Counted from the stretch's first letter, positions 1 to 6,520 are shown. The stretch is 8,236 bases of DNA from Candidatus Iainarchaeum sp. (GCA_013331625.1 DUGC01000027.1:1568-9803), one strand, 5' to 3'. A program made the numbers and translations. Notes: generated by a model not told the origin, from the letters alone.

Positions 1-1
1 A

Positions 2-544
2 ATAAAGATACTGCTGGCTGCAAGTTACCTTTGGTTTTTTGGCGAAGGCCTGCTGGGGCCGCTGTACGTAATATTTGCCCAGCGCATAGGCGGGGACATA
101 CTGGAAATAACAGGGGCATATGCATTGTATTTGATTGTCACAGGCATGCTATCAATAGCCTTTGGAAAGCTTTCCGACACCCACTCCAAGGAAAAACTGA
201 TGGTCCTTGGCTATGCGATCAACACCCTTGCGACTTTTGGCTATCTTCTGGTTGACAGTCCGCTAAAACTGTTTTTTATCCAGGCGTTGCTCGGGGTTGC
301 GGCTGCGCTCGCGACACCTACATGGGATTCCCTCTTTTCCGAGTATGTTGACAGGAAAAAGTCGGGCGAGCAGTGGGGCCTTTCGGATGGCGGGCCGCAC
401 ATTGTCACAGGCGTTGCAATAATTTTTGGCGGGCTGATCGTGACATATTTCGGGTTTGCCGCGCTCTTCATTTTAATGGGCCTGTTCCAGGTCGCGGCAA
501 CGATTTTACAGTCGCTTATAATCCACTCGAAATCAGATGGCTGA
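2..544 (+). CDS. MFS-like transporter, six-helix half-size form (5' end outside window)
   Basis: The frame is open from base 2 to a TGA at 542-544, giving 180 residues. It probably encodes a membrane transporter of the major facilitator superfamily; the substrate cannot be read. Six hydrophobic segments are visible at about residues 3-27, 38-56, 65-84, 90-107, 132-150 and 152-174. After the second comes GKLSDTHSKEKL (55-66), which matches the MFS loop 2-3 motif GxLaDrxGrkr. This makes the six helices an N-half-type bundle. From memory of the families, proteins of about 180-190 residues with this layout, including a PTWDSLFSEYVD-like segment (106-117), occur in archaea and candidate-phyla bacteria, so only a few N-terminal codons may be missing. 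Alternatively it is the C-terminal half of a normal 12-helix protein, which the missing upstream sequence would settle. An internal TTG at 125 is not a credible start because it would cut off the first helix. Confidence 0.75.
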   Translation: MKILLAASYLWFFGEGLLGPLYVIFAQRIGGDILEITGAYALYLIVTGMLSIAFGKLSDTHSKEKLMVLGYAINTLATFGYLLVDSPLKLFFIQALLGVAAALATPTWDSLFSEYVDRKKSGEQWGLSDGGPHIVTGVAIIFGGLIVTYFGFAALFILMGLFQVAATILQSLIIHSKSDG

Positions 545-638
545 AGGTTTTATTGCCTGCAGATGCATCGGGAGCGATAATTCCGGTCAAAACCTGGGTG
601 CACTTCCACTAGGATAAATGCCGCCACAAATTTTACCT
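545..638. other. Convergent intergenic gap, no gene seen
   Basis: These 94 bases separate two convergent genes. I see no open frame with coding character, no hairpin with a T-run and no RNA gene. Termination signals, if present, are weak; the only short T-run on the plus strand is TTTT just after the MFS stop codon. Confidence 0.5.
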
Positions 639-1214
639 TCAATGGCAGGGCGGCCGCTTCCTTTGTGTCCTTTTGATATTTGTCCGGTCGCGTGTTGTGA
701 GCGATGGCGCTTTGCCAATAATTTTTCCCATTTCTTTTGCATCCCGTACAATATGCACTGCAGGTTTCCCGAGACTTTCATTGACTTGGCGGAAAACCCC
801 GAGCGCCACATTGATCCCGATTGACCCGACATTTGCGCCGCTCCCCAAAAGTAGCCTGATGACATTGGGGTAGACATTCTTTACCACAACAAAGGGCGCC
901 TTCCTTTTGCCCTGCCTTGCTGAAAGAGCCTGCAGGAACTCCCTTACTGCGATTTCAAGATACTCCCGCTGGACAGTTGCAGAGGGCTTTCCAAACAGGC
1001 CTAACCGGACATTTCCTTTCTTTTCAAAAATTCTCCCCTGCCTTGCTATCTCGTCTTTTGATAACAGGGGATGAAATTTCATGTAAAGCTGCGCGGTATT
1101 GAATCCCCGGGGCTTTCTTTGGGCGAGCTCAAATGCATGCCGTAAATATTCCATGGCCTGCCCTTTTGCCGCGCCTGGCGCTAGCCTGATTTCATCGAGT
1201 GATTCTATTGGCAT
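639..1214 (-). CDS. Unrecognised basic protein, 191 aa
   Basis: I do not recognise this family. The frame could begin further upstream at 1289, but I choose the ATG at 1214. A TATA-like element lies at 1241-1250, about 31 bases from it, as for a leaderless or nearly leaderless archaeal transcript, and the longer form would overlap the promoter of the divergent neighbour. The N-terminal half (residues 20-100) looks largely helical and charged. A hydrophobic, glycine-containing stretch at about 106-142 (including LLLGSGANVGSIGINVALGV) could be a buried beta/alpha core but is not a convincing membrane helix. The tail (174-191) is strongly basic and ends in Cys-His. No signal peptide is seen. Overall it looks like a soluble, possibly nucleic-acid-associated protein, but that is only a guess from charge. 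It is divergent from the unknown gene at 1338 and convergent with the MFS gene. Confidence 0.65.
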   Translation of the reverse strand: MPIESLDEIRLAPGAAKGQAMEYLRHAFELAQRKPRGFNTAQLYMKFHPLLSKDEIARQGRIFEKKGNVRLGLFGKPSATVQREYLEIAVREFLQALSARQGKRKAPFVVVKNVYPNVIRLLLGSGANVGSIGINVALGVFRQVNESLGKPAVHIVRDAKEMGKIIGKAPSLTTRDRTNIKRTQRKRPPCH

Positions 1215-1240
1215 ATAGTGTAAATATGGCGGCAAAGTGG

Positions 1241-1250
1241 TATTTATAGC
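1241..1250 (-). promoter_or_regulatory. TATA-like box for the 191-aa basic protein gene
   Basis: On the minus strand this reads GCTATAAATA, preceded by an A-rich stretch (GAATTAAA) at the BRE position. Its centre is about 31 bases before the ATG at 1214. Transcription would start within a few bases of that ATG, giving a leaderless or very short-leader mRNA. Confidence 0.5.
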
Positions 1251-1306
1251 TTTAATTCGCCAACTCCCCGAAAGGTTTTGCTGCACCAAAGAGGGCCACA
1301 GGCAGG

Positions 1307-1314
1307 TTTTTTAA
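1307..1314 (+). promoter_or_regulatory. TATA-like box for the 1338 gene
   Basis: TTTTTTAA is centred about 27 bases before the ATG at 1338. The spacing predicts a leaderless transcript starting at that ATG and argues against the in-frame upstream ATGs at 1278 and 1323. Confidence 0.42.
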
Positions 1315-1337
1315 GCGGGGATATGTATTTATTGCAA

Positions 1338-1913
1338 ATGCCTTCGCGAAAGAATCCGCGCCCGTTCAGCAGACCGAACCGCGCAAGACCAAATATGGAA
1401 ACCGTGCATATTGCGCCAGCCACCCTTGTAATACTTGAGGGAGCCAACCTGATGTATTACCGGAAAGTGCGTGCTGCGAGGGCACGCGGGGCATTGATCA
1501 GGGAGGAGGACATGCAGGCACGCCAACTTCATCTTGTTGAACTGAGGGGCGCAAGCCCTTTTTTTAAAAACCTTTTTGACCGGCTTGAAGTTATCAATGT
1601 TCCGGGCAGGAGGGAACCATATACCCTGCTTTTGAACGGCATTGAGGCGCAGGGAGCGCAGGCCGTAATTGCACTCGATGAGATGGGCGCAAAGCATATG
1701 TTCGTGAGGGATTCCAAGAGCGCCCCGTGGCTGCATGTCAGAGCAATCAGCGCAGCGGGCGGGGAACCAGTATCAATTGAGAGGGGAAGCCTGCACAAAA
1801 TGGATGCCCAGCTAAAGGCAGTGGGCGAAAAGTTCAGGGAAAAGGAGGCAGAGCTAAGGTTCACAAAGGCGCCAGACCTCAAAGCGCTCTCGCTCCTGCA
1901 CAGGCTTATCTGA
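1338..1913 (+). CDS. Unrecognised 191-aa protein, paralogue of the gene at 2919
   Basis: I cannot assign a function. The start is the ATG at 1338, chosen for the TATA-like element 27 bases upstream. The ATGs at 1278 and 1323 are in frame but lie before or inside the promoter spacing. The protein opens with a basic, proline-rich tail (MPSRKNPRPFSRPNRARP, 1-18), then a probable strand ending in VILEG (31-35), a charged helix (about 41-66), and a core with SPFFKNLF (73-80), INVPGRREPYTLLLNGI (86-102), AVIALDEMGAKHMFVRDS (109-126) and PWLHVRAI (130-137). A charged helix (about 151-176) and a short C-terminal helix follow. No signal peptide or membrane segment is visible. The core blocks match those of the 221-residue product at 2919, with PFF, GR, TLL, NGI and LD.xG.K conserved, so both belong to one small family. 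It converges with the EamA gene, with only 8 bases between the stops. Confidence 0.72.
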   Translation: MPSRKNPRPFSRPNRARPNMETVHIAPATLVILEGANLMYYRKVRAARARGALIREEDMQARQLHLVELRGASPFFKNLFDRLEVINVPGRREPYTLLLNGIEAQGAQAVIALDEMGAKHMFVRDSKSAPWLHVRAISAAGGEPVSIERGSLHKMDAQLKAVGEKFREKEAELRFTKAPDLKALSLLHRLI

Positions 1914-1921
1914 AAGCTTTC

Positions 1922-2812
1922 CTATTCCTTTTCTGCAAAGTATATCCCTGCAAATATGAGCGCTGCGCCAAATGCAAGCGGCGGTGTTATTTGCTCGCCA
2001 AAAAAGGCCACTCCAAGCACTGAGGCAACTATGGGCATGAGGAGGACAATCGCCCCCACATTCGATGCCTTGAGGCAGGAGAGGGCATAGGTCCAGAGGT
2101 AGAATGCAAGGACGGAATCGAAGATCGAAAGGTAGATCAAAAGGAGCGCGCCATTTATCGAAGAGGGCAATGAGAGGGGGCTTCCTTCAAGCAAAAGCGA
2201 GGCAATAAGGAGGAATGGTATTCCAAGCATCGTGGATGCCGCGGTTGCAATGAGCGGGCCGTACTCTTCGGCCTTTTTTTTGAGCAAAATCGTGTAAATC
2301 GCCCATGCAAGCGATGAGAAAAGCGCAAGGATGCTCCCTGCAAAGCCTGCAGGAATAAGGACTGATAGCGGGTCGTAGCCATGGAAAATAATGAGCAGGA
2401 CTCCGGCAATCCCTATAAAAATACCGGCAAGGTTTTTGGCCGTGATTTTCTCTTTAAGGAAGAGGAATGCAAGGAGCGCAATCAGCAATGTGTCAGTAAC
2501 CAAAACCAAGGACACTTGCGAAGTCGGGGTGAACACTATTGCAATGTTTTCGAAAATGTATGCAAGGGCAATTCCTGTAAGGCCTGCAAGCATGAAAACC
2601 GGCCAGTCTTTTGTGAAAGCTTTTTTCAGCAGCGCAAAATTCCCGCCTAGGTAAATCCATGCAAGAAATATTACCGAAGCCAAAAACACCCTTAGCAGCG
2701 CAAAAGTGACAGGCGCCATTTCCGCTAAACCCAGTTTGGTTGCGGCAAAGCTCGTGCCAAGCAAAATTACTGAAATTATTGCCGCGGCGTATGCGGCTTT
2801 TTGCCCGTCCAT
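1922..2812 (-). CDS. EamA/DMT-family ten-helix transporter
   Basis: This is a drug/metabolite transporter superfamily permease of about 296 residues, the usual length. It has ten hydrophobic segments arranged as two EamA repeats. Each repeat ends in the characteristic block: FLFLKEKITAKNLAGIFIG (116-134) followed by IAGVLLI, and FFGEQITPPLAFGAALIFAG (270-289) ending at AEKE. The first helix carries the typical ILLGTSFAATKLGL pattern (16-29). Members export or exchange small metabolites such as amino acids, nucleobases or drugs, and the substrate cannot be told from sequence. I choose the ATG at 2812. An in-frame TTG at 2821 is an alternative that adds three residues (Met-Leu-Lys) and fits the TATA spacing equally well. 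The gene stands alone between two related unknown genes of opposite strand. Confidence 0.93.
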   Translation of the reverse strand: MDGQKAAYAAAIISVILLGTSFAATKLGLAEMAPVTFALLRVFLASVIFLAWIYLGGNFALLKKAFTKDWPVFMLAGLTGIALAYIFENIAIVFTPTSQVSLVLVTDTLLIALLAFLFLKEKITAKNLAGIFIGIAGVLLIIFHGYDPLSVLIPAGFAGSILALFSSLAWAIYTILLKKKAEEYGPLIATAASTMLGIPFLLIASLLLEGSPLSLPSSINGALLLIYLSIFDSVLAFYLWTYALSCLKASNVGAIVLLMPIVASVLGVAFFGEQITPPLAFGAALIFAGIYFAEKE

Positions 2813-2836
2813 TTTGAGCAATAGGGGTTAAGGGGA

Positions 2837-2850
2837 TTTAAATTTATTTA
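2837..2850 (-). promoter_or_regulatory. TATA-like region for the EamA transporter gene
   Basis: On the minus strand this reads TAAATAAATTTAAA, a pure A/T block in an otherwise mixed region. It lies about 25-31 bases before the candidate starts (TTG 2821, ATG 2812), so the transcript would have little or no leader. The exact box within the block cannot be fixed. Confidence 0.5.
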
Positions 2851-2888
2851 CGATTGGCGGTTTTCAGGTTGGAGTGGATTGCAAGCAG

Positions 2889-2896
2889 TTATTAAT
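2889..2896 (+). promoter_or_regulatory. TATA-like box for the 2919 gene
   Basis: TTATTAAT is centred about 27 bases before the ATG at 2919. This is the same spacing as at the paralogous gene (1307-1314 to 1338) and supports the shorter, leaderless start over the in-frame ATG at 2874. Confidence 0.45.
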
Positions 2897-2918
2897 TCCA
2901 AAAGCGTCTTTTTTTCAG

Positions 2919-3584
2919 ATGAAACCGCAAAGGCCTCCAAAACCAACTGCCACGCGTGCACACATGCTGGGCCTTGACAATAGGGCAGCATACATCAAAC
3001 TCAAATCCCAAAATGAGGCGCACAGGATAAGCGTGGGTATTTTTGAAGGTTGCCTGTTCAATAAGCCCAGTATCCCCCTGCAGCTAACTGCGGCAAATGC
3101 GGCAAAAGCCATAGAAAGAAGGGCAGCGCACATTGAGGCGTTAGGGGAAATCCCTTTCTTTCGAAGGCTTCTCACACGAAAGGCCCCTATCAATATAATG
3201 GTTGGGGGCAGGTCGCATCAGCATACATTGCTTGCAAATGGCATAAGGCTCAATGTGGGGTCTGCTATGGCACGTGTAAAGCGCATGGAATACCGGATAG
3301 TGGTTGTGCTTGACAAGTGGGGAAGGAAAATGCTATTTTACAAAAGCAGCGGCACGGAGAGCGGACTAGCCGGAAAATGGCTGCCTTTCAAAGAAATCGG
3401 TTATGGCACAAAGCGTTCCGGCAGGCTTGATTATGGGATATGGAAATATGAAGGGCACCCCGATTTCCCTGATAATCCACTGGTAAACGGGATTAGCCAA
3501 GCAATCGGGGAACAGGAAGGGCTTATAAACACAAGAAGGGTGGATAACGAATATTATGTCAGGGCGATAAATGATTTACTTTGA
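2919..3584 (+). CDS. Unrecognised 221-aa protein, paralogue of the gene at 1338
   Basis: The function is unknown. The ATG at 2919 is chosen from the promoter spacing; an ATG at 2874 would put the TATA element inside the coding region. The tail MKPQRPPKPTATR (1-13) is basic and proline-rich like that of the protein at 1338. The core follows in the same order: ISVGIFEG (37-44), a helix rich in Ala and Arg (about 58-74), IPFFRRLL (78-85), INIMVGGRSHQHTLLANGI (91-109), RIVVVLDKWGRKMLFYKSS (126-144) and KWLPFKEI (153-160). Against the protein at 1338 it has an insertion before the VVVLD strand and a longer C-terminal region (161-221) rich in Gly, Asp and Tyr. The ends (QAIGEQE and RAINDLL) may still correspond to KAVGEKF and LLHRLI in the paralogue. 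No signal peptide or membrane span is seen. It looks like a soluble beta-rich domain, possibly lineage-specific. Confidence 0.75.
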   Translation: MKPQRPPKPTATRAHMLGLDNRAAYIKLKSQNEAHRISVGIFEGCLFNKPSIPLQLTAANAAKAIERRAAHIEALGEIPFFRRLLTRKAPINIMVGGRSHQHTLLANGIRLNVGSAMARVKRMEYRIVVVLDKWGRKMLFYKSSGTESGLAGKWLPFKEIGYGTKRSGRLDYGIWKYEGHPDFPDNPLVNGISQAIGEQEGLINTRRVDNEYYVRAINDLL

Positions 3585-3594
3585 AAATTTCGGG

Positions 3595-3615
3595 AAAAAA
3601 AGGCAATTGTAAAAA
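3595..3615 (-). terminator. Oligo-T terminator candidate after the hydrolase gene
   Basis: On the minus strand, 14 bases past the hydrolase stop codon, come a run of five T (3615-3611) and then a run of seven T (3601-3595). Oligo-T tracts are enough for intrinsic termination in archaea. No strong hairpin precedes them. They lie in the 44-base gap shared with the convergent 2919 gene. Confidence 0.45.
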
Positions 3616-3628
3616 CCCAGCCAGCTGT

Positions 3629-4342
3629 CTAAAGCTTCCCGCGCAAGAATTCAAGCGTTTTTTCCCACGCGTCCCTTGCCTGTGTTGGCGCAAAAGCGGG
3701 GTTTGACGGATCTGCAAACGCGTGGCCTGCTTTTGAATAAATGATGATTTCATTGGGGATTTTCAGGCCAATTAGCTGCCGCTCGAACTCGCGCACTTTT
3801 TGCACGGAAATGGCATCATCCTGCCCGAAGATCCCAAGCACCGGCCATTTTATTGCAGAAAGCCCTGAATGATTCGTTTGGGCATTGCCATAGTAAATTA
3901 TTGTCGCATCGAGCTTTTCGCCGGAGAGTGCAAGCTTCATTGACTGCCCTCCGCCAAAGCACCAGCCAATGGATGCGATTTTTTGCGCGTTGTGCTCTAT
4001 TCGCAAAAATGCAACCGCGGACTGCATGTTCTCAATTGCCCAGACAGGATCAAGGGAGCCTGAAAGCTCTTTTGCCCGCTCCGTGCCGGCTGCTATATGC
4101 CCGTTGAACAGGTCCACTGCAAGGCAGGTGTACCCATGGCTTGCAAGGCGGCCGGAAATTGCATGGATGTTGCTGTTAAGGCCCCACCACCAGTGGATTA
4201 CAACGATTTCGGGAAACGGCCCTTTTTCAACCGGCCTGCAAAGATAGCCGAGGGAGTCTTCAAAGTAGTTCACCCGCTCGGCATTAACGGCATGGCCGCC
4301 ACTGCGCCAGATGTTTTCGCCAAGCAATGTGCCGCTATCCAT
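3629..4342 (-). CDS. Dienelactone hydrolase family alpha/beta hydrolase
   Basis: This is a predicted cytosolic hydrolase of 237 residues, close to the usual DLH length. Family members open cyclic esters such as dienelactone, but many have other or unknown ester substrates, so the reaction here is open. GYLCRP (32-37) opens the DLH domain. IVVIHWWWGLN (46-56) is the strand and oxyanion region, GWCFGGG (126-132) the nucleophile elbow with Cys128, FGQDDAI (172-178) holds the acid (Asp176 by alignment from memory), and AGHAFADPS (205-213) holds His207. The triad is therefore Cys-Asp-His, as in DLH. Position 51 is Trp where the family usually has Glu (HExxGLN), a residue that helps activate the cysteine in the Pseudomonas enzyme. 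I choose the ATG at 4342: an AT-rich TATA-like element is centred 28 bases upstream and overlaps the alternative ATG at 4372, which would add ten residues. Confidence 0.9.
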   Translation of the reverse strand: MDSGTLLGENIWRSGGHAVNAERVNYFEDSLGYLCRPVEKGPFPEIVVIHWWWGLNSNIHAISGRLASHGYTCLAVDLFNGHIAAGTERAKELSGSLDPVWAIENMQSAVAFLRIEHNAQKIASIGWCFGGGQSMKLALSGEKLDATIIYYGNAQTNHSGLSAIKWPVLGIFGQDDAISVQKVREFERQLIGLKIPNEIIIYSKAGHAFADPSNPAFAPTQARDAWEKTLEFLRGKL

Positions 4343-4364
4343 AAAACAATAGGTGCAAAAGGCT

Positions 4365-4377
4365 TTAATCATATATT
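4365..4377 (-). promoter_or_regulatory. TATA-like box for the hydrolase gene
   Basis: The minus strand reads AATATATGATTAA here, centred about 28 bases before the ATG at 4342. The box includes the alternative upstream ATG (4372), so that codon is unlikely to be in the mRNA. Confidence 0.45.
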
Positions 4378-4506
4378 GGAAAAGCCGGAAAAATTGAAGA
4401 AATGCCCCCTGCCGCCTTTGCGCTGTTGGCCATTAAAATTGCAAAAAATCCTGCGCACGATCAAACTAACAATAAATCCAGAACACACCTAAGCAAACCA
4501 ATTGAT

Positions 4507-4520
4507 TTATAAAATATAAT
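4507..4520 (+). promoter_or_regulatory. TATA box for the ABC-PadR operon
   Basis: TTTATAAAATATAA is the best TATA match in the window. Initiation about 25 bases downstream would fall near 4535-4542, giving a leader of roughly 9-16 bases before the GTG at 4551. No Shine-Dalgarno sequence fits in that leader. Confidence 0.55.
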
Positions 4521-4523
4521 TTT

Positions 4524-4546
4524 CGATATATCATTAGCGATATATC
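4524..4546 (+). promoter_or_regulatory. Tandem CGATATATC repeats, candidate operator
   Basis: CGATATATC occurs at 4524-4532 and again at 4538-4546, separated by ATTAG. The core GATATATC is its own reverse complement, so the pair is both a direct and an inverted repeat. It begins four bases after the TATA element and covers the predicted transcription start, so a protein bound there would block initiation. The last gene of the operon encodes a PadR-family regulator, which makes autoregulation the obvious hypothesis. The first copy could also act as a second TATA-like element. Confidence 0.5.
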
Positions 4547-4550
4547 TGTT

Positions 4551-5303
4551 GTGGTTGCATTGGCTGCAAAAAATTTCCCCCAAGTGCCCGTGATAGAGGC
4601 GCGGCAGGTCGGCAAAGTGTACCCGATGGGCGGATCAAAAGTTGTTGCGCTCGAGGATGTCAATGTGAAAATCCATAAGGGGGAATTTGTTTCGATCACA
4701 GGGCCAAGCGGCTCGGGAAAAACAACCCTTCTTGATGTGCTGAGCGCGCTTTTGCGCCCAAGCAGCGGGGAAATATACATAAAAGGGCTGCACCTTTCAA
4801 AAATGGACGATTCCACCCTTGCAAAGATCCGCGGCAAAACCATTGGTTTTGTGTTCCAGAATTTTGAGCTGATACAAAAGCTCAGCGCCCTTGAAAATGT
4901 CATGCTCCCGCTATGGTTTCAGGAAATTGCTGAAAATGAAAGGCGGGAAATTGCAGCAAATATCCTTGGGGAAGTGGGGCTGGGGAACAGGATGCACCAC
5001 AGGCCCTATGAGCTTTCGGGGGGGCAGAGGCAAAGGGTCGCGATCGCGCGCGCTTTGGCAGTGGACCCTGACATCATTGTTGCTGACGAGCCCACGGGCA
5101 ACCTTGATTCCCAGTCAGGGGCAACTATACTTGAGTTCATTGACAGGCTGAATAAAGAGAAGGGGAAAACAATACTTATGGTGACGCACGAGCAGTATGT
5201 TGCCCAAAGGGCGCAGCGCATCATCCATATTAAGGATGGCCGGATTGAAAATGAGCAGGCCGGCCAATTCGGGAAAGGAGTAATCAGGAGGGATTACAAG
5301 TGA
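4551..5303 (+). CDS. ABC transporter ATP-binding protein, MacB/LolD type
   Basis: This is the 250-residue nucleotide-binding subunit that would drive the permease two genes downstream. All motifs are intact and in order: Walker A GPSGSGKTT (51-59), Q-loop with Gln103 (FQNFEL), signature LSGGQ (155-159), Walker B DIIVADE with catalytic Glu180, D-loop NLD (184-186) and the H-loop His213 (VTHE). The segments VYPMGGSKVVALEDVNVKI (23-41) and TIGFVFQNFELI (97-108) are typical of the LolD/MacB/FtsE group, whose members work by mechanotransmission rather than by classic transmembrane transport. The start is GTG at 4551, the first in-frame start downstream of the promoter; TTG 4560 is a less likely alternative. 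Its stop overlaps the start of the next gene by four bases (GTGA), implying translational coupling. Confidence 0.95.
   Translation: MVALAAKNFPQVPVIEARQVGKVYPMGGSKVVALEDVNVKIHKGEFVSITGPSGSGKTTLLDVLSALLRPSSGEIYIKGLHLSKMDDSTLAKIRGKTIGFVFQNFELIQKLSALENVMLPLWFQEIAENERREIAANILGEVGLGNRMHHRPYELSGGQRQRVAIARALAVDPDIIVADEPTGNLDSQSGATILEFIDRLNKEKGKTILMVTHEQYVAQRAQRIIHIKDGRIENEQAGQFGKGVIRRDYK
5286..5294 (+). promoter_or_regulatory. Shine-Dalgarno site for the surface-protein gene
   Basis: AGGAGGGAT lies five bases before the GTG at 5300 and closely matches the archaeal consensus GGAGGTGAT. It fixes this unusual GTG as the start and lies inside the 3' end of the ATPase gene. Confidence 0.7.
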
Positions 5304-6520
5304 AAAGGAACCTAGTAGCAGGATTTTTGCTCCTTGCGATTGCAGGGGCGGCCTTTGCGGGCAATATGGAGGTAGGGGCGGTAAATTATACGCCGGCACC
5401 GGCAATACCGGGAGGTTACATGGACCTTTATGTGCATGTAAACAACAATTCGGGCGTGGATGCCAAGGGCGTGGTCTTTTCTCTCGACCTTGACAGCGCA
5501 GATGTAGGGTCTACAGCGCCGTTCTATCTGGACGCAAACCAGGCCGGATTGCGGCAAATAGGCGATGTCAGGGCAAACCAGTCAGCAATTGTAAAATTCC
5601 GCTTAAGGGTGGGTTCGCAGGCTAGCGATGGCACTTATACCATTAACCTTGAAGTGGGTGAGGACGGGAAAATAGGCAAATCCGTCCCCTACGCAATCAA
5701 AGTGCAGGGAAGAAGGCCCCTGCTCTCAATTTCCGATGCAGGCCCTGCTGAAGTTACCGTTGGCAGGAACACGCCGCTTGTGCTCACAATAAAGAACACC
5801 GGGAGCAATGAGGCATTCAACCTAACTATCGGCTTAAGTGAGGAGAGGACAGTCACAAGTACAGGCATCATAGTTGAGCGTGAAATAATCCCCATGGGGG
5901 CAGCGAATGCAAGCCTTGATTCGCTCGGGCCCGCAGCCTCAAAGGAAGTCCGCATACCAATACTCATAAACCCGGGGGCGGATGCGAGGGCATATTTTAT
6001 CCCCATAAAATTCGAATTTTATGACAGCAACAAGACAAAGTACACAGATACTCAATATGTGGGCGTGAAAGTGATAAGCCCTGCTGAAATCGATGCGAGC
6101 CTTGCGCAGATTAAGCCCGCACTTGTGGCAGGGCAGGAGTCTGCCATCACAATAGATATCTACAATACAGGGATGGGGGCTGCAAAATACATGAGGGCAA
6201 AAGCGGCAGGTGACTTTGGGGCATTTAGGCAGGGCGAGTATTTTATCGGTTCGCTTGAATCCGACGATTCCTCAAGCATCAAAATAGAGGTGCAACCCGC
6301 AAATGACGTGAAGCCGGGGGCGCACTATATAGACCTTGAGTTGGCATACAAAGACCAGTTCGGCGAGCCGTTCACGCTAAAAAAGCGCCTCAATGTCACT
6401 GTGCTATCAGCCCAGCAGGCTTCACAGGGCGGGATAGGGTTAATACCTATTATAATGGCAGCATTGCTGCTTATTGCCGGCGGAGGCTACTATATGTATA
6501 ACAGAAGGAAAGGAAAGTGA
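5300..6520 (+). CDS. Secreted, C-terminally anchored Ig-like/COG1361-type surface protein
   Basis: This 406-residue protein acts outside the cytoplasmic membrane. It has a signal peptide (Lys2-Arg3, hydrophobic core 5-18, likely cut after AFA at 20) and a C-terminal membrane helix (379-400) followed by the basic stop-transfer tail NRRKGK. Between them are about three beta-rich, Ig-like domains (roughly 23-136, 139-258 and 262-370). The second and third open like NEW3/CARDB or COG1361 S-layer-type modules: VTVGRNTPLVLTIKNTGSNE at 152-171 and LVAGQESAITIDIYNTGMG at 275-293. Seven N-glycosylation sequons (N29, N49, N93, N174, N203, N244, N365) all lie in the outside part, which suits an archaeal surface protein. 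From memory, COG1361-like genes occur beside MacB/LolD-type ABC genes in archaea. By position it may play the role the periplasmic adaptor MacA has in bacteria, though the fold is different. There is no sorting signal other than the helix. Confidence 0.87.
   Translation: MKRNLVAGFLLLAIAGAAFAGNMEVGAVNYTPAPAIPGGYMDLYVHVNNNSGVDAKGVVFSLDLDSADVGSTAPFYLDANQAGLRQIGDVRANQSAIVKFRLRVGSQASDGTYTINLEVGEDGKIGKSVPYAIKVQGRRPLLSISDAGPAEVTVGRNTPLVLTIKNTGSNEAFNLTIGLSEERTVTSTGIIVEREIIPMGAANASLDSLGPAASKEVRIPILINPGADARAYFIPIKFEFYDSNKTKYTDTQYVGVKVISPAEIDASLAQIKPALVAGQESAITIDIYNTGMGAAKYMRAKAAGDFGAFRQGEYFIGSLESDDSSSIKIEVQPANDVKPGAHYIDLELAYKDQFGEPFTLKKRLNVTVLSAQQASQGGIGLIPIIMAALLLIAGGGYYMYNRRKGK

Noticed and set aside
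587..877. Minus-strand open frame of 96 codons overlapping the end of the 639-1214 gene
   Set aside because: It is out of frame with a longer frame that has a promoter, and its composition (rich in Ser, Gly, Trp) looks like a shadow.
1329..1882. Two long minus-strand frames opposite the 1338-1913 gene
   Set aside because: The plus-strand product shares conserved blocks with the 2919 gene, so the plus strand is coding and these are shadows.
4402..4512. Small plus-strand frame of 36 codons (starts MPPAAFALLAIK) between the hydrolase and the ABC operon
   Set aside because: Its stop codon lies within the TATA element of the next operon, there is no ribosome-binding site, and no promoter at the expected spacing is clear. 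Chance is the simpler explanation, though the first ten codons look coding-like.
4466..4903. Minus-strand open frame of 145 codons over the ATPase gene
   Set aside because: It is antisense to Walker A and the Q-loop of a complete ABC ATPase and is explained as a shadow.
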